DNA of 64,000 nt from Paenibacillus xylanexedens (GCF_001908275.1 NZ_CP018620.1:1984001-2048000); one strand, 5' to 3'; positions 33,552 through 42,846 are shown, counted from the first letter of the stretch. Program-made: numbers and translations. Notes: generated by a model not told the origin, from the sequence alone.

Positions 33552-34850
33552 ATGACGACACAACCATTGAATCTGATCCAATCCACGGAGGGCCAAGCGT
33601 TACTTGCCCAAATGTATGGACAATCACAAGTAGAGGAACAGACCGCACGTTACACAAAGCTGAACGCAACGTTTGAAGAGTACTTTGGCGCGCAAGAAGG
33701 AAGCAAGTTGTTCAGTGCGGCAGGACGCAGCGAGATTGGCGGCAATCATACGGATCATAACCATGGTAAAGTGCTGGCGGGCAGCATTACGCTGGATACG
33801 ATTGCAGTGGCAGCACCAACTGCGGAGTCGGTTATTACGTTTTACTCAGAAGGTTATGACAAGAAATATGTAATCGATCTCACGGACCTCACGCCAAATA
33901 CAGAAGACGATGGCACAACAGCATTGATTCGCGGTATGGCTGCGGGATTTGGAGAATTTGGATATAAAATAGGCGGCTTCCAGGCGTATCTCTCCAGTAA
34001 TGTGTTCTCGGCATCTGGGGTGAGTTCCTCTGCTTCATTTGAGATGCTGATCTGTACGATATTGAATCATTTCTATAATGACGGTGCACTGGATGTTGTG
34101 ACAATGGCTAAAATCGGTCAGTATGCGGAGAACCACTATTGGAACAAACCTTCCGGTCTGCTGGATCAGATGGCTTGTGCGTACGGGGGACTCATTGCTA
34201 TTGATTTTGAAAATCCTGCACAGCCGGTTATCGAGCCTGTTCAGTGGGATTTCCAACAAAACGGCTACTCATTGGTCATTGTGAATACGGGCGGTAACCA
34301 CGCTGATCTGACAGAAGATTACGCTGCTGTGCCATATGAGATGAGAGCGGTTGCTCAGGCACTGGGCAGTGAGTATGTTCGGGAAATTACTGCAGACGCA
34401 ATCTATGCCAACCTCAAGAAGGTTCGTGAAGCTGCTGGGGATCGTGCCGTGCTGCGTGCGCTTCATTTCCTGGAGGAAAATAATCGTGTCGATGGTCAGG
34501 TTCAGGCGTTGCGTGATGGACGTTTTGCTGATTTCTTGAAACTGATTACGGCGTCTGGTAATTCGTCATGGAAGTGGTTGCAGAATGTATATCAGAGTGG
34601 TGCTGTGAAGGAACAGGAGATTGGCATCGCGCTGGCACTGACCGAGAATTATCTGCAAAACCTGGGTGATGGCGCTTGTCGTATTCATGGTGGTGGATTC
34701 GCAGGGGTTATTCTGACGATCCTTCCGAACGAAAAAGTAGAAGAGTATATGTCCTGGATGCACGACATGTTGGAAACGCCAATCATCGTCGTTAATGTGC
34801 GTGCACAAGGCGCGGTATGCTTGAATGCATTGATCGCTAACGCGAGCTAA
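33552..34850 (+). CDS. galK: Galactokinase (GHMP kinase)
   Basis: 432 residues, ATG behind AGGAGG. It phosphorylates galactose with ATP at C1 in the Leloir pathway. The galactokinase signature is diverged: GRSEIGGNHTDHNHG instead of the usual GR.NLIGEHTDY..G. The GHMP glycine/serine motif is FSASGVSSSASFEM, and the C-terminal motif GGGFAGV is present. It belongs to a Firmicutes branch of galactokinase. It stands alone, without galE or galT beside it. A terminator follows the stop. Confidence 0.87.
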   Translation: MTTQPLNLIQSTEGQALLAQMYGQSQVEEQTARYTKLNATFEEYFGAQEGSKLFSAAGRSEIGGNHTDHNHGKVLAGSITLDTIAVAAPTAESVITFYSEGYDKKYVIDLTDLTPNTEDDGTTALIRGMAAGFGEFGYKIGGFQAYLSSNVFSASGVSSSASFEMLICTILNHFYNDGALDVVTMAKIGQYAENHYWNKPSGLLDQMACAYGGLIAIDFENPAQPVIEPVQWDFQQNGYSLVIVNTGGNHADLTEDYAAVPYEMRAVAQALGSEYVREITADAIYANLKKVREAAGDRAVLRALHFLEENNRVDGQVQALRDGRFADFLKLITASGNSSWKWLQNVYQSGAVKEQEIGIALALTENYLQNLGDGACRIHGGGFAGVILTILPNEKVEEYMSWMHDMLETPIIVVNVRAQGAVCLNALIANAS

Positions 34851-34888
34851 ATAACACTCAGTTATATAGTTCTAACATGATTCTACGA

Positions 34889-34914
34889 AGTCCGGGCTAT
34901 GCTCGGGCTTTTTG
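34889..34914 (+). terminator. Intrinsic terminator after galK
   Basis: AGTCCG/CGGGCT stem (one G-U) followed by TTTTTG. Confidence 0.72.
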
Positions 34915-34936
34915 AATTGTTCATTTTTTGAAAAAA

Positions 34937-34951
34937 CTTCAAACTTTGAAG
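34937..34951. promoter_or_regulatory. Short palindrome, possible operator
   Basis: CTTCAAA-C-TTTGAAG is a 15-bp perfect palindrome in the intergenic region upstream of two small membrane genes. It is too tight for an RNA hairpin, so it may be a protein-binding site. Nothing further supports this. Confidence 0.25.
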
Positions 34952-35079
34952 GTCTGTAATGTGTTATTTATGTAGTGGTTTAGTTAGGAAGGTAGTGACA
35001 AGAATACAGGCGTATTAATGATGGTTCGAATAGGTGAGAGGCTACATCTCAATAATTTTTCCATGGGAGGAAGGATCAG

Positions 35080-35361
35080 ATGATTACACCTACAGTGGCT
35101 GGGCAGGAAGAGGCTCAATTATATGAGGAGTTGCGGCATGCGATCGATGAATTCGAAGAGGGTGAGCAGCGGCAAATAGTTCTGAGTCGGATGATCAGAC
35201 AGCTCAAGTTTGCCAAGTGGCGCAAAGATCGGATGCGCAAGGTCGATACATACTGCCACAAGATCAAGCCCGCGACACTTTGGATTATCTTAACCACAGG
35301 TGCTCTTGTGCCCGTCTTGTTATTTACGATGTTCATTTGGGTATCTCTATGGGTAGAGTAG
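35080..35361 (+). CDS. Small single-pass membrane protein
   Basis: 93 residues; ATG behind GGGAGG. An acidic then basic cytoplasmic helix (EELRHAIDEFEEGEQRQ, KFAKWRKDRMRK) precedes one C-terminal membrane helix (LWIILTTGALVPVLLFTMFIWVSLW). No family recognised. It is followed 36 bp later by another small membrane gene and is probably cotranscribed with it. Confidence 0.6.
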   Translation: MITPTVAGQEEAQLYEELRHAIDEFEEGEQRQIVLSRMIRQLKFAKWRKDRMRKVDTYCHKIKPATLWIILTTGALVPVLLFTMFIWVSLWVE

Positions 35362-35397
35362 CAGACAACTAGAGAGATAAGGAGAGATCTATCCCGT

Positions 35398-35676
35398 ATG
35401 TTATTTATTGTGTTTTTGATTGCGATCGTATTTGGTACTTTGTTGATTTTTCGGATGGATGAGGATAGAAGGTTAAAAGCCGGAGCGCTGACCGTAGTCG
35501 TGTTCAGTATTCTGCTGTGTATGCTACTCATATTCCAAATGGGCAGTTACGGAGGCGATTCTTTTAGCTATTTGGGTTTTTTCAACATGTCGTATGGAGC
35601 GGCCAACGTATGGGTTCACATCTTTATTGTGACGACGCTGGCGGCGTTACTAACGTATCTGGGTGCGGATGAGTAG
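35398..35676 (+). CDS. Small three-helix membrane protein
   Basis: 92 residues with three predicted membrane helices (1-18, 27-48, 68-88). The first cytoplasmic loop carries RMDEDRRLKAG. AAGGAGAG lies about 12 nt before the ATG. Pairs with the preceding gene; function unknown. Confidence 0.6.
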   Translation: MLFIVFLIAIVFGTLLIFRMDEDRRLKAGALTVVVFSILLCMLLIFQMGSYGGDSFSYLGFFNMSYGAANVWVHIFIVTTLAALLTYLGADE

Positions 35677-35687
35677 CAGAGGAGTGA

Positions 35688-35736
35688 GGTTAGACAGTGA
35701 GGGGAGTTGGTCGGGATTACTCGTCACTGTCTAACC
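35688..35736. other. Long perfect inverted repeat downstream of small membrane genes
   Basis: GGTTAGACAGTGA (35688-35700) and its exact complement (35724-35736) flank a 23-nt loop. It starts 11 bp after a stop codon but has no T-run. A factor-dependent or RNA-stability structure is possible. Confidence 0.5.
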
Positions 35737-35808
35737 TTTGGCATGTAACGAAGTGCAACTGATCTGACCGCAGCATGATACAGTGATTTTCTATACCTGC
35801 TCACAAGT

Positions 35809-35851
35809 AAATAGTTAGAAGGGAAATAAGCTTCCCATCTAACTATTTTTT
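35809..35851. terminator. Strong bidirectional terminator
   Basis: Stem AAATAGTTAGA/TCTAACTATTT extended by GGGAA/TTCCC across an A-A mismatch, then a T-run. It lies between the small membrane genes and the convergent lipoprotein gene. Confidence 0.87.
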
Positions 35852-35909
35852 GCTTCGTTCATACATTTTTATAGATTGAAGTCATTCGGGTAATCAGTAC
35901 TGTTACTGT

Positions 35910-36443
35910 TTAGTGTAAATTGGGATTACTGCTGTTCAAGGATTGCACTTGTCCCTGAATATACTGATGGTAATCACGGAAGCTGCTAATGTGATGCAAA
36001 GAATCGGAGTTCTCAGACTGGATTTTAATTTTACCGTCCTGAGGCAATTTTTTCATCTCAGCAATGACGGATTTGGAACCTTGGATATCACCAGACATGT
36101 CTTGAATTCGCTGTAATAATGCGGGATGTCCTTCATGCTGAAGCATTTCGGCAAGCGGTCGCATTTCCTCCAACTTTTGGCTCGATCGTTCAAGTGTGGT
36201 CATCACTTTGTCTCCATCTGTACTTGCGCTAAGCGAAACCATTCGGTGGATGTGATCCTTCTCCATACGCTCAAGTGCTTCAAGATGGGAAGCTTCCAGT
36301 CGTTTGGGATCGCTCCAACTCTCCGATCGAACGGTGTCATTCTGTTGCTGGGAAGCATTATTCGCAGTGCCATTGCCACAGCCCCATAACAGAGTTGAGC
36401 AAGTTAACACGGCTCCAACGGCGATGATACTTTTTAACCTCAT
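35910..36443 (-). CDS. Lipoprotein of unknown function
   Basis: 177 residues; ATG with AAGGAG 7 nt upstream. Signal with lipobox LLWGC. The mature part is helical and rich in Glu, Met, Leu and Gln (EASHLEALERMEKDHIHRM, LERSSQKLEEMRPLAEMLQ), likely a small coiled-coil protein on the outer membrane face. No family recognised. Confidence 0.7.
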   Translation of the reverse strand: MRLKSIIAVGAVLTCSTLLWGCGNGTANNASQQQNDTVRSESWSDPKRLEASHLEALERMEKDHIHRMVSLSASTDGDKVMTTLERSSQKLEEMRPLAEMLQHEGHPALLQRIQDMSGDIQGSKSVIAEMKKLPQDGKIKIQSENSDSLHHISSFRDYHQYIQGQVQSLNSSNPNLH

Positions 36444-36571
36444 GCTGTCACTCCTTCAATAATTTACTTATGGTAGTATGAGCCGTAAATTGGTAATTAT
36501 GCATGTAAATAAAGCGAAGAGAAGTAAGCTTACTTAAGCAAAGCGATACGATCAGGAAATCAGGAGGGCAC

Positions 36572-36901
36572 ATGAGTAAGAGGAAAAATGAGAAGTTGTT
36601 CAATTATTTATTGTTATTTTTAGTTTTGTATGGAATTAGTTTGTTAATCTGGCCTATAGCTCTTTTCGGACTAGGTATGTCTCTAGCTGCACCGTTTCCG
36701 CATACATACGATACTTCCCGTGACATATTAGTTAAAATTCTTTTTACATATCCTTTGGGCGTATTATTTGCAATTTTCTATTGTGGGATTAGTTACGAGA
36801 ACGGAAGATTCAAAGCCCCTTACTGGGTTGTTCATGTTCCATTGCTTTGGCCTGCTTCATGGATCATAGTCGAATACTTAGGATTAACATTTGGTTTTTA
36901 A
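36572..36901 (+). CDS. Small membrane protein
   Basis: 109 residues with about three membrane helices (YLLLFLVLYGISLLIWPIAL; LVKILFTYPLGVLFAIFY; VVHVPLLWPASWIIVEYL), and an ATG behind GGAGGG. No family recognised. Convergent with the germination operon, sharing the terminator region at 36941. Confidence 0.62.
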   Translation: MSKRKNEKLFNYLLLFLVLYGISLLIWPIALFGLGMSLAAPFPHTYDTSRDILVKILFTYPLGVLFAIFYCGISYENGRFKAPYWVVHVPLLWPASWIIVEYLGLTFGF

Positions 36902-36940
36902 AGAAAAATGAATTTTTTCTTATCAACAAGTAAAAAACAC

Positions 36941-36981
36941 AAACACCCCTTATCCGGCTGCATACCTGACAAGGGGTGTTT
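36941..36981 (-). terminator. Terminator of the spore germination operon
   Basis: AAACACCCCTT/AAGGGGTGTTT 11-bp stem. On the minus strand it is followed by GTGTTTTTTAC, so it mainly serves the ger operon that ends at 36992; it may also stop the plus-strand membrane gene. Confidence 0.8.
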
Positions 36982-36991
36982 CGCGTTCTGG

Positions 36992-38155
36992 CTACACTTT
37001 CCGTTTATATTTCCCTGTATACGGGATGGTGAGGTGGATTTTCAGATCTTGAATCGAGTCTTCGGTAAGCATCATCTTGCTGCCATTGTTGGATAACTTG
37101 CGCCAGAGTTTCGGATTTTTGCGATACAGCTTCTCCTGAAGACCGTAAATATCCACACCACGCTCAAGGCCGTGACGATACGTCTGCATGATCTGCTCCC
37201 GCAACTTCACTTCACTGATCTGGATCATCTCTTCATATGAGGTGGGCACCAGGTATTCGTACAGGGCAGTGAGGTAGTGGGCGTCAATGTTGAACGTAAC
37301 GTCTTCACCCTGAATGACAGGTTTAATTTTGATTTTTGGCAATCCTACACTGAGTGCCCCATAGATCGTTCCATCCTTCTGAACTAGTAAGGGAGCGCGC
37401 CGCATGTCTTTGATTAACCAGTGATAACCGGGAAGCTGACTGCGTGGAAAGTATTCAAAGTCATAGCCAGTCTTCTCGAAAAAGGCCCCTTCCACTAGAA
37501 ACAAATCATGTTTTTTCTCATTCTCAGCCCACTGGGTATCGTTCAATGCAAGACTCGGCAGATACGTCGTGGTAGCGGGATCATTATGTGTTGCAATGAG
37601 TTTAAAGCTGAGCACAGGCGGGTACAACGATTCTTCCATGTACGTGGGGAGCGGGTTGTGAAGAATGCTGTCCAGTGGCGACATATTATAGATGGACGTT
37701 GCACTCAGGATTTTCTCCAGAGGCTCGCGTGTTCCGTACACCCAGGTTGTATAACGGGATTCTGGAAACCGTCCCAGCATGTCGAACACTTCTTTGATGT
37801 GTTTGCTGGTGAGCACACCTTCAGCCATAACGATAGCTGTCACATGCCCCCAAGCCATGTGTAATTGAGCCGTACGGAACAGTTCGTTCAGCGCCAGACT
37901 CATCGTTTTCCCTTCGGCATGTCCGACCCATACAGGCGGTGTATCTGCACTTTTAGTTGAACTTTCACTTTTGGCGACACTGGCAAAATCCAGCGTTTGT
38001 ACATACAGGTGATACATGCCGTCCTTATAATCAATCCCAAAGGCTTTGGCGTAGTCCACCTGTTGAATCTCAAAGGCACTCCAGCATCCACTTGTCATCA
38101 CGCACATCAATAGGCTTAACAGACCCAGCAAACATTGCTGTAACAAGTGTTTCAT
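36992..38155 (-). CDS. Ger(x)C-family spore germination lipoprotein
   Basis: 387 residues with lipobox TSGCW, then EIQQVDYAKAFGIDYKDG, the usual opening of GerAC-type proteins. It is the C subunit of a nutrient germinant receptor in the inner spore membrane, where it interacts with the A and B subunits. Start overlaps the upstream gene stop (ATGA), indicating coupling. C-terminal helical repeats (VKLREQIMQTYRHGLERGVDIYG) match the family. Last gene of the B-A-C operon. Confidence 0.9.
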   Translation of the reverse strand: MKHLLQQCLLGLLSLLMCVMTSGCWSAFEIQQVDYAKAFGIDYKDGMYHLYVQTLDFASVAKSESSTKSADTPPVWVGHAEGKTMSLALNELFRTAQLHMAWGHVTAIVMAEGVLTSKHIKEVFDMLGRFPESRYTTWVYGTREPLEKILSATSIYNMSPLDSILHNPLPTYMEESLYPPVLSFKLIATHNDPATTTYLPSLALNDTQWAENEKKHDLFLVEGAFFEKTGYDFEYFPRSQLPGYHWLIKDMRRAPLLVQKDGTIYGALSVGLPKIKIKPVIQGEDVTFNIDAHYLTALYEYLVPTSYEEMIQISEVKLREQIMQTYRHGLERGVDIYGLQEKLYRKNPKLWRKLSNNGSKMMLTEDSIQDLKIHLTIPYTGKYKRKV

Positions 38156-39654
38156 CGTCCGTTTCCTTTCTTACGCGGTTCTTGAGTCTCAAGATAGACG
38201 GGTCTTCGTTTACCTAACCCCTTTGGCAGTTTGAATAATGAAGCTATCGCTTGTTTGAAATGAAGCGGTGTTAACGGCGTGAGATACGGAATGCCAAATG
38301 ATTTGAGATCAGTCAGGTAGATGAGGAACAGAATCAACGACAGGATGAACCCATAGATGCCGAGGGATGCCCCCAGGACAAAACAAAGGAACCGCAGGAT
38401 CAGCACAGAACTGGTCATGACCTGATTCACAATGGTTGCACCAGCTACGACGGTAACTGCAATGATGACAATCATGAGGGGAGAGACCATGCCGGCTCGA
38501 ATGGCGGAATCCCCGATGATCAACCCTCCAACGACAGTTAGTGTCTGGCCGATGGCACTTGGTAAACGTACCCCCGCCTCTCGGAACAGCTCCATTAGCA
38601 GCATAATGAGAAACATCTCCACTCCCGATTCCATTGGAAGTCCCATGCGTTCAACCGATATCGTTGCAACTAGAGGAAAGGGGATCTGATCCATATGAAA
38701 GGATGTCAGCGCAATATAGAATCCGGGCAGGAACACGGTGATCATCAGGCCAAGAAAGCGCAGCATCCTTCCTACGTTCACAGGCAAGAAGGGAAAGCTG
38801 GCATCCTCCGGGGATTTGAGCAAAAGAAACAGATTGACTGGCCCAATAATGGCGCTGGGATTGCCGTCTACAATGAGGATAAAACGTCCGTTCATGAGAC
38901 ATTCTGCAGCAAAGTCAGGCCTGCCCGTATAATGGGTGACGGGAAACAAAGTAATCTTCGAAGGCGACAGCAATTCTTCCAGTTCATTGGCGGTCAAGAT
39001 GCGTTCGGTCTCAATCTTACGCAACCGATCCTGGACGTCTTCGATCAGCTCCGGATTGGCGATATTCTTGATATACATCAATGCCACCTTGGTTGCAGAA
39101 CGTGTACCGATCAGTTCGATATTGCAGGCAAGTTGGTTCGTACGCAGACGGGTGCGTATCAAGGCAACATTGACGGCAAGTGGTTCGATGAACCCATCTC
39201 TTGCCCCGCGGATCGAAACTTCGGTGGTCGATTCCTCCGGTGTTCGAGTAGGGATGTTAGATATATCAATACTCCACATGGTTTGCAGGGAAGGAATACA
39301 GATCAACATATGACCTTCAAAAACACGGAGAGACATTAGTTCGGTGCCATATGCCGAGTCTTGCAGATCCATTCGGGTCCAATCCAGGCTGATGCACTTT
39401 TCAATGTCGGATGTACGGATAAAGTGTGTATTTTCATATGTTCGTCTGAGTTCCGGGAGAATAATATCGTAGATCGCTTCACTATCCACCATACCGCTGC
39501 AATAGGTCATAAGGAGTTGCATCGGAGGTTCTCCGATCATATGACTATTGATGATAACATCATCAGATCCGGCAAAAAAGGTATTCAGGTTATGCTCGTT
39601 CATTCGGAACGGTTCAACGTCAGGATTATTCTTGGGCTGGGTTGAGATCGGCAT
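38152..39654 (-). CDS. GerA-family spore germination receptor A subunit
   Basis: 500 residues; ATG behind GGAGG (9 nt). A soluble N-terminal domain (about 1-280: SDDVIINSHMIG, DWTRMDLQDS, GTELMSLRVF, GRPDFAAECLMNGRF) precedes about five membrane helices and a short basic tail, as in GerAA/GerKA. It contains the conserved membrane segment VGGLIIGDSAI. It senses or transduces nutrient signals for germination. It overlaps gerB-like by 29 bp and gerC-like by 4 bp. Confidence 0.9.
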   Translation of the reverse strand: MPISTQPKNNPDVEPFRMNEHNLNTFFAGSDDVIINSHMIGEPPMQLLMTYCSGMVDSEAIYDIILPELRRTYENTHFIRTSDIEKCISLDWTRMDLQDSAYGTELMSLRVFEGHMLICIPSLQTMWSIDISNIPTRTPEESTTEVSIRGARDGFIEPLAVNVALIRTRLRTNQLACNIELIGTRSATKVALMYIKNIANPELIEDVQDRLRKIETERILTANELEELLSPSKITLFPVTHYTGRPDFAAECLMNGRFILIVDGNPSAIIGPVNLFLLLKSPEDASFPFLPVNVGRMLRFLGLMITVFLPGFYIALTSFHMDQIPFPLVATISVERMGLPMESGVEMFLIMLLMELFREAGVRLPSAIGQTLTVVGGLIIGDSAIRAGMVSPLMIVIIAVTVVAGATIVNQVMTSSVLILRFLCFVLGASLGIYGFILSLILFLIYLTDLKSFGIPYLTPLTPLHFKQAIASLFKLPKGLGKRRPVYLETQEPRKKGNGR

Positions 39655-40747
39655 GATCGGGAGCCTCCTTGTCCTTTTTATGGATTAATGCAGCAATGGT
39701 TAATATCACGGTAACGATTGAGACATAAGCGAGCATGACCGGGAACTGAATATGGTCCACATAATAATCCACGTAATCAATGCGCCACCATTGCATCGCC
39801 ATGAAGCTCATGATGACGGTAATGGTGAGAATCGCGATATATCGTTTCTTCGGTCTGCGGAAATTCAGCAGATCCACGATGAGATACATGGATATGGCCA
39901 CCCTTGCAAAGGAACCACTAAGCCACTGATAGATGGATAGAAAATCAACGTGTTGCAGCAGCTTGCCGATATTCACAAGTTTCCATTGCTCATAGGGACT
40001 GTTTCGTTGTTTGGCTGCTTCTTCGGGACCAAACTCCACGATGGCTCCGATGGTTGGTCCGATCGCCATACTGAGCATAAACACGCCGAGGATCAGAACA
40101 TGCCACCAACGAATTTTGCCTTTGACTTCATGTTGGAACAACATAAGAATCCAGATCTCCATAAGTCCGGCGAGAGAGTAGATCATGCCCCGCCACACGG
40201 GACCTATACCGTTCTCCATAATCGGGAACAATAGACTGTAGTCTTTATATTTCATATTGGCGGACATTACAAAATAACCAAGCAAAATGACAAAGGGCAA
40301 CAGCAGACTGGAAGTCATCGCAATGGAGCGTATGCCTTTAGCCGCTGCCCACGCGGCAACCAATGCTCCGCCACCAGCCAGAACGTAAGGTGGTGTGAAT
40401 TGAAGATATGTGGACACGGTCCAGTTAGTTGTCTCATACAGCGTATGCGTGCCAAGCGTGAACAGCAGAATGGAAGCGGAGATTCGGAAGATCCAGGAAG
40501 GGACCGCCCCGAACTCTCGCGTAATCCAATCTGTTAATCGCTGTCCACGTACACGGCGAATAATGATGTACATCATACATAGAAATAACATGAAAAAAGG
40601 GCCAGCCGCCACGACAGACAACCATCCATCCCTGCCTGCTGCTTCGAGAATTCCTGGAATGGACAAGACATGGCAGACCAGTCCGGCACTTAATAAAATG
40701 ATGGAAAAGGACAACCAGATGGTAATTTGACCTTTTTCACGACTCAT
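39626..40747 (-). CDS. GerB-family spore germination permease-like subunit
   Basis: 373 residues from the ATG at 40747, with AAAGGAGG 6 nt upstream; an in-frame start at 40765 lacks a site. About ten membrane helices in an APC-superfamily fold (GQITIWLSFSIILLSAGL, GALVAAWAAAKGIRSIAM). It is the B subunit, thought to bind the germinant. First gene of this operon, whereas gerA operons of B. subtilis usually run A-B-C. Confidence 0.89.
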   Translation of the reverse strand: MSREKGQITIWLSFSIILLSAGLVCHVLSIPGILEAAGRDGWLSVVAAGPFFMLFLCMMYIIIRRVRGQRLTDWITREFGAVPSWIFRISASILLFTLGTHTLYETTNWTVSTYLQFTPPYVLAGGGALVAAWAAAKGIRSIAMTSSLLLPFVILLGYFVMSANMKYKDYSLLFPIMENGIGPVWRGMIYSLAGLMEIWILMLFQHEVKGKIRWWHVLILGVFMLSMAIGPTIGAIVEFGPEEAAKQRNSPYEQWKLVNIGKLLQHVDFLSIYQWLSGSFARVAISMYLIVDLLNFRRPKKRYIAILTITVIMSFMAMQWWRIDYVDYYVDHIQFPVMLAYVSIVTVILTIAALIHKKDKEAPDHADLNPAQE

Positions 40748-40942
40748 GCGAATCCTCCTTTCCAATGAAGGAAGTTTACGTTAGGTTGTACAGCATATGG
40801 GAAGTTGATTCCTTTTTCAGATTTTTTCACAGAAAGCGGCAAACGAGATGGACGAGCTAGACAGAAAGCTTTAACATACAGATATAGCAATGTCGAAGAC
40901 AAGCACTGAGCGAAGCATAGAGAAATAGGGGGGGAACCTACG

Positions 40943-41836
40943 ATGACAATAACGACTAAGGTACCTGGAGAGACTAAGGTTGGCTTTATTGGTACAGGCG
41001 TGATGGGTAAAAGCATGGCTGGGCACATCCAGAGAGCAGGGTATCCGCTGCATGTGTACACGCGAACTGCTGCCAAAGCGGAAGCGTTGGTGAAAGAGGG
41101 TGCCGTATGGCATGACACACCAGGCAAACTGGCTGCCGCGTGTGATGTCATCATCACGATGGTGGGGTATCCGAAGGATGTAGAGGAGATTTATCTCGGT
41201 GAGGATGGTCTCGTAGCCAATGCCAAACCGGGTTCATATCTGATTGATATGACAACCTCAAGTCCGTTACTGGCTGCACGAATCTTTGAAGCTGCGGAAG
41301 CCAAAGGACTGCATGCACTGGACGCACCTGTGTCGGGCGGTGATATCGGAGCGCAGAACGCGAAGCTGTCCATTATGGTTGGTGGTAGTTCGAAGGCCTT
41401 TGAAGCCGTGCGTCCGCTGTTTGAGCAGATGGGTAGCAACATAGTGCTGCAAGGTAAGGCGGGAGCCGGGCAGCATACGAAAATGTGCAACCAGATTGCC
41501 ATTGCCTCTGGCATGATGGGCGTATGCGAAGCACTCGCCTATGCCAAGACGTCCGGTCTGGACGCGGAGACCGTGCTGAAGAGCATTGCTACCGGTGCAG
41601 CCGGAAGCTGGTCGCTCAGCAATCTCGGTCCGCGCATGATCGCAGGCGATTATGAGCCTGGATTCTATGTGAAACATTTTATCAAAGACATGGGAATTGC
41701 ACTGGAGTCTGCAAAAGCGATGGGCATGAAAACGCCTGGGTTGGCCCTGGCCGAATCCCTGTATCAGGAAATAGCGAATAATGGGCTGGAAGAGAAGGGT
41801 ACTCAGGTGCTCTACACCTATTATCTTCAGGCTTAA
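40943..41836 (+). CDS. NAD(P)-dependent beta-hydroxyacid dehydrogenase (GarR/HIBADH family)
   Basis: 297 residues. Rossmann motif GFIGTGVMG near the start, substrate motif DAPVSGGDIGAQNAKL, and the catalytic lysine in GQHTKMCNQ. This family oxidises or reduces short beta-hydroxyacids such as tartronate semialdehyde or 3-hydroxyisobutyrate; the substrate cannot be fixed from sequence. Behind GGGGGGAACC. Monocistronic, with a terminator after the stop. Confidence 0.9.
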   Translation: MTITTKVPGETKVGFIGTGVMGKSMAGHIQRAGYPLHVYTRTAAKAEALVKEGAVWHDTPGKLAAACDVIITMVGYPKDVEEIYLGEDGLVANAKPGSYLIDMTTSSPLLAARIFEAAEAKGLHALDAPVSGGDIGAQNAKLSIMVGGSSKAFEAVRPLFEQMGSNIVLQGKAGAGQHTKMCNQIAIASGMMGVCEALAYAKTSGLDAETVLKSIATGAAGSWSLSNLGPRMIAGDYEPGFYVKHFIKDMGIALESAKAMGMKTPGLALAESLYQEIANNGLEEKGTQVLYTYYLQA

Positions 41837-41846
41837 CAACCAAGAG

Positions 41847-41898
41847 AACAGCAGCGTATTCTTTTTCTATTCAGGAAAGGGTTGCGCTGTTTTTTTTC
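41847..41898 (+). terminator. Intrinsic terminator
   Basis: AACAGC/GCTGTT stem with a neighbouring GC/GC pairing, long loop and eight-T tail. Confidence 0.65.
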
Positions 41899-42114
41899 AA
41901 TTTTGCGGCTTGTTTATGCGTCTAAAGTCACGAAATTGGTTAAATGTTCATATGTACTTTGCGTATTGGAGAGATTTTGATCGTTTTCCCTTTATTTTTA
42001 CCCCGCTTTATCCGACATAAGTAATAGAAGTTTACATAATGAATGTGTCAAAGGATGTTATTCCTCCTGTAATGGTCACCCGTAACCCACACTATAATAG
42101 AACGGAGCTTGCCC

Positions 42115-42846
42115 ATGTTCAAGAAAATCCTGTCTCTGTTCAAGACACAACCAGAGCTTGCGAACCAGATTACAGCGTCCGCTTCAGCGTTACCATCAAC
42201 GACAACCATTCCCCCGCGTATGGTCCGAAGTAAGCGCAAGAAAAAAGCGGAAGGGGATTGGACACGTCAGCCGGAGGAGCCTAGTACAGCAGATCAGCTG
42301 ATAGGTCTTCCAATTCAATATAAAGTGCTGAACGACCTGCTCGTTACCAATCCGAAGTCACGCTCCGGTTATTCGCAGATTGATCATGTCGTAATCGGTC
42401 CGCGGGCAATCTTCGTGATCGAAACCCGAAATCTGACGACAGGTGAGATTCGCGGCGGAAGAAGAGAGGCCAATTGGTCGGTCAGCAGCAGCCGGGTCAA
42501 AATGTACAATCCACTCATGCAGCATCGTGCACATGTGGAAGCCATCCATGCACACCTCGGAGACTACAAAAGAGTACGTCTCGTCTCCATGGTGACCTTC
42601 ACCAACCGTTGCCGCATCAGTGTTGATCCTGCTGTGAGGTATGTGAACTCGGATGAACTGATTATCTACGATCACGAATTGGTAGAGACCATTCAGCGTA
42701 AGACGGAACGACTTGAGAGTGAGGTTCCAGAAACCGTATTTCAAGAGAAGGATATCCAGGCGATCTACGCTCTGTTATCTTCGGTCAATTCCACCGATCC
42801 TCAGATTCGGTCAGAGCATATGGAGAAGGCTAAAGGGATCAAATAA
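42115..42846 (+). CDS. NERD-domain protein
   Basis: 243 residues from the ATG at 42115 (GGAG 7 nt upstream). A basic, low-complexity N-terminus (PRMVRSKRKKKAEG) leads to the nuclease-related domain: GYSQIDHVVIGPRAIFVIETRN. In the related PD-(D/E)XK fold the motif would be ExK; here it is E-T-R, so catalytic activity is doubtful. No membrane segment. A TATAAT at 42093-42098 may be its -10 box. Function unknown; NERD proteins are thought to act on nucleic acid. Confidence 0.8.
   Translation: MFKKILSLFKTQPELANQITASASALPSTTTIPPRMVRSKRKKKAEGDWTRQPEEPSTADQLIGLPIQYKVLNDLLVTNPKSRSGYSQIDHVVIGPRAIFVIETRNLTTGEIRGGRREANWSVSSSRVKMYNPLMQHRAHVEAIHAHLGDYKRVRLVSMVTFTNRCRISVDPAVRYVNSDELIIYDHELVETIQRKTERLESEVPETVFQEKDIQAIYALLSSVNSTDPQIRSEHMEKAKGIK

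Noticed and set aside
38695-39339. 214-codon plus-strand ORF opposite the GerA-like gene
   Set aside because: No ribosome site or domain; GerA family evidence on the minus strand is clear.
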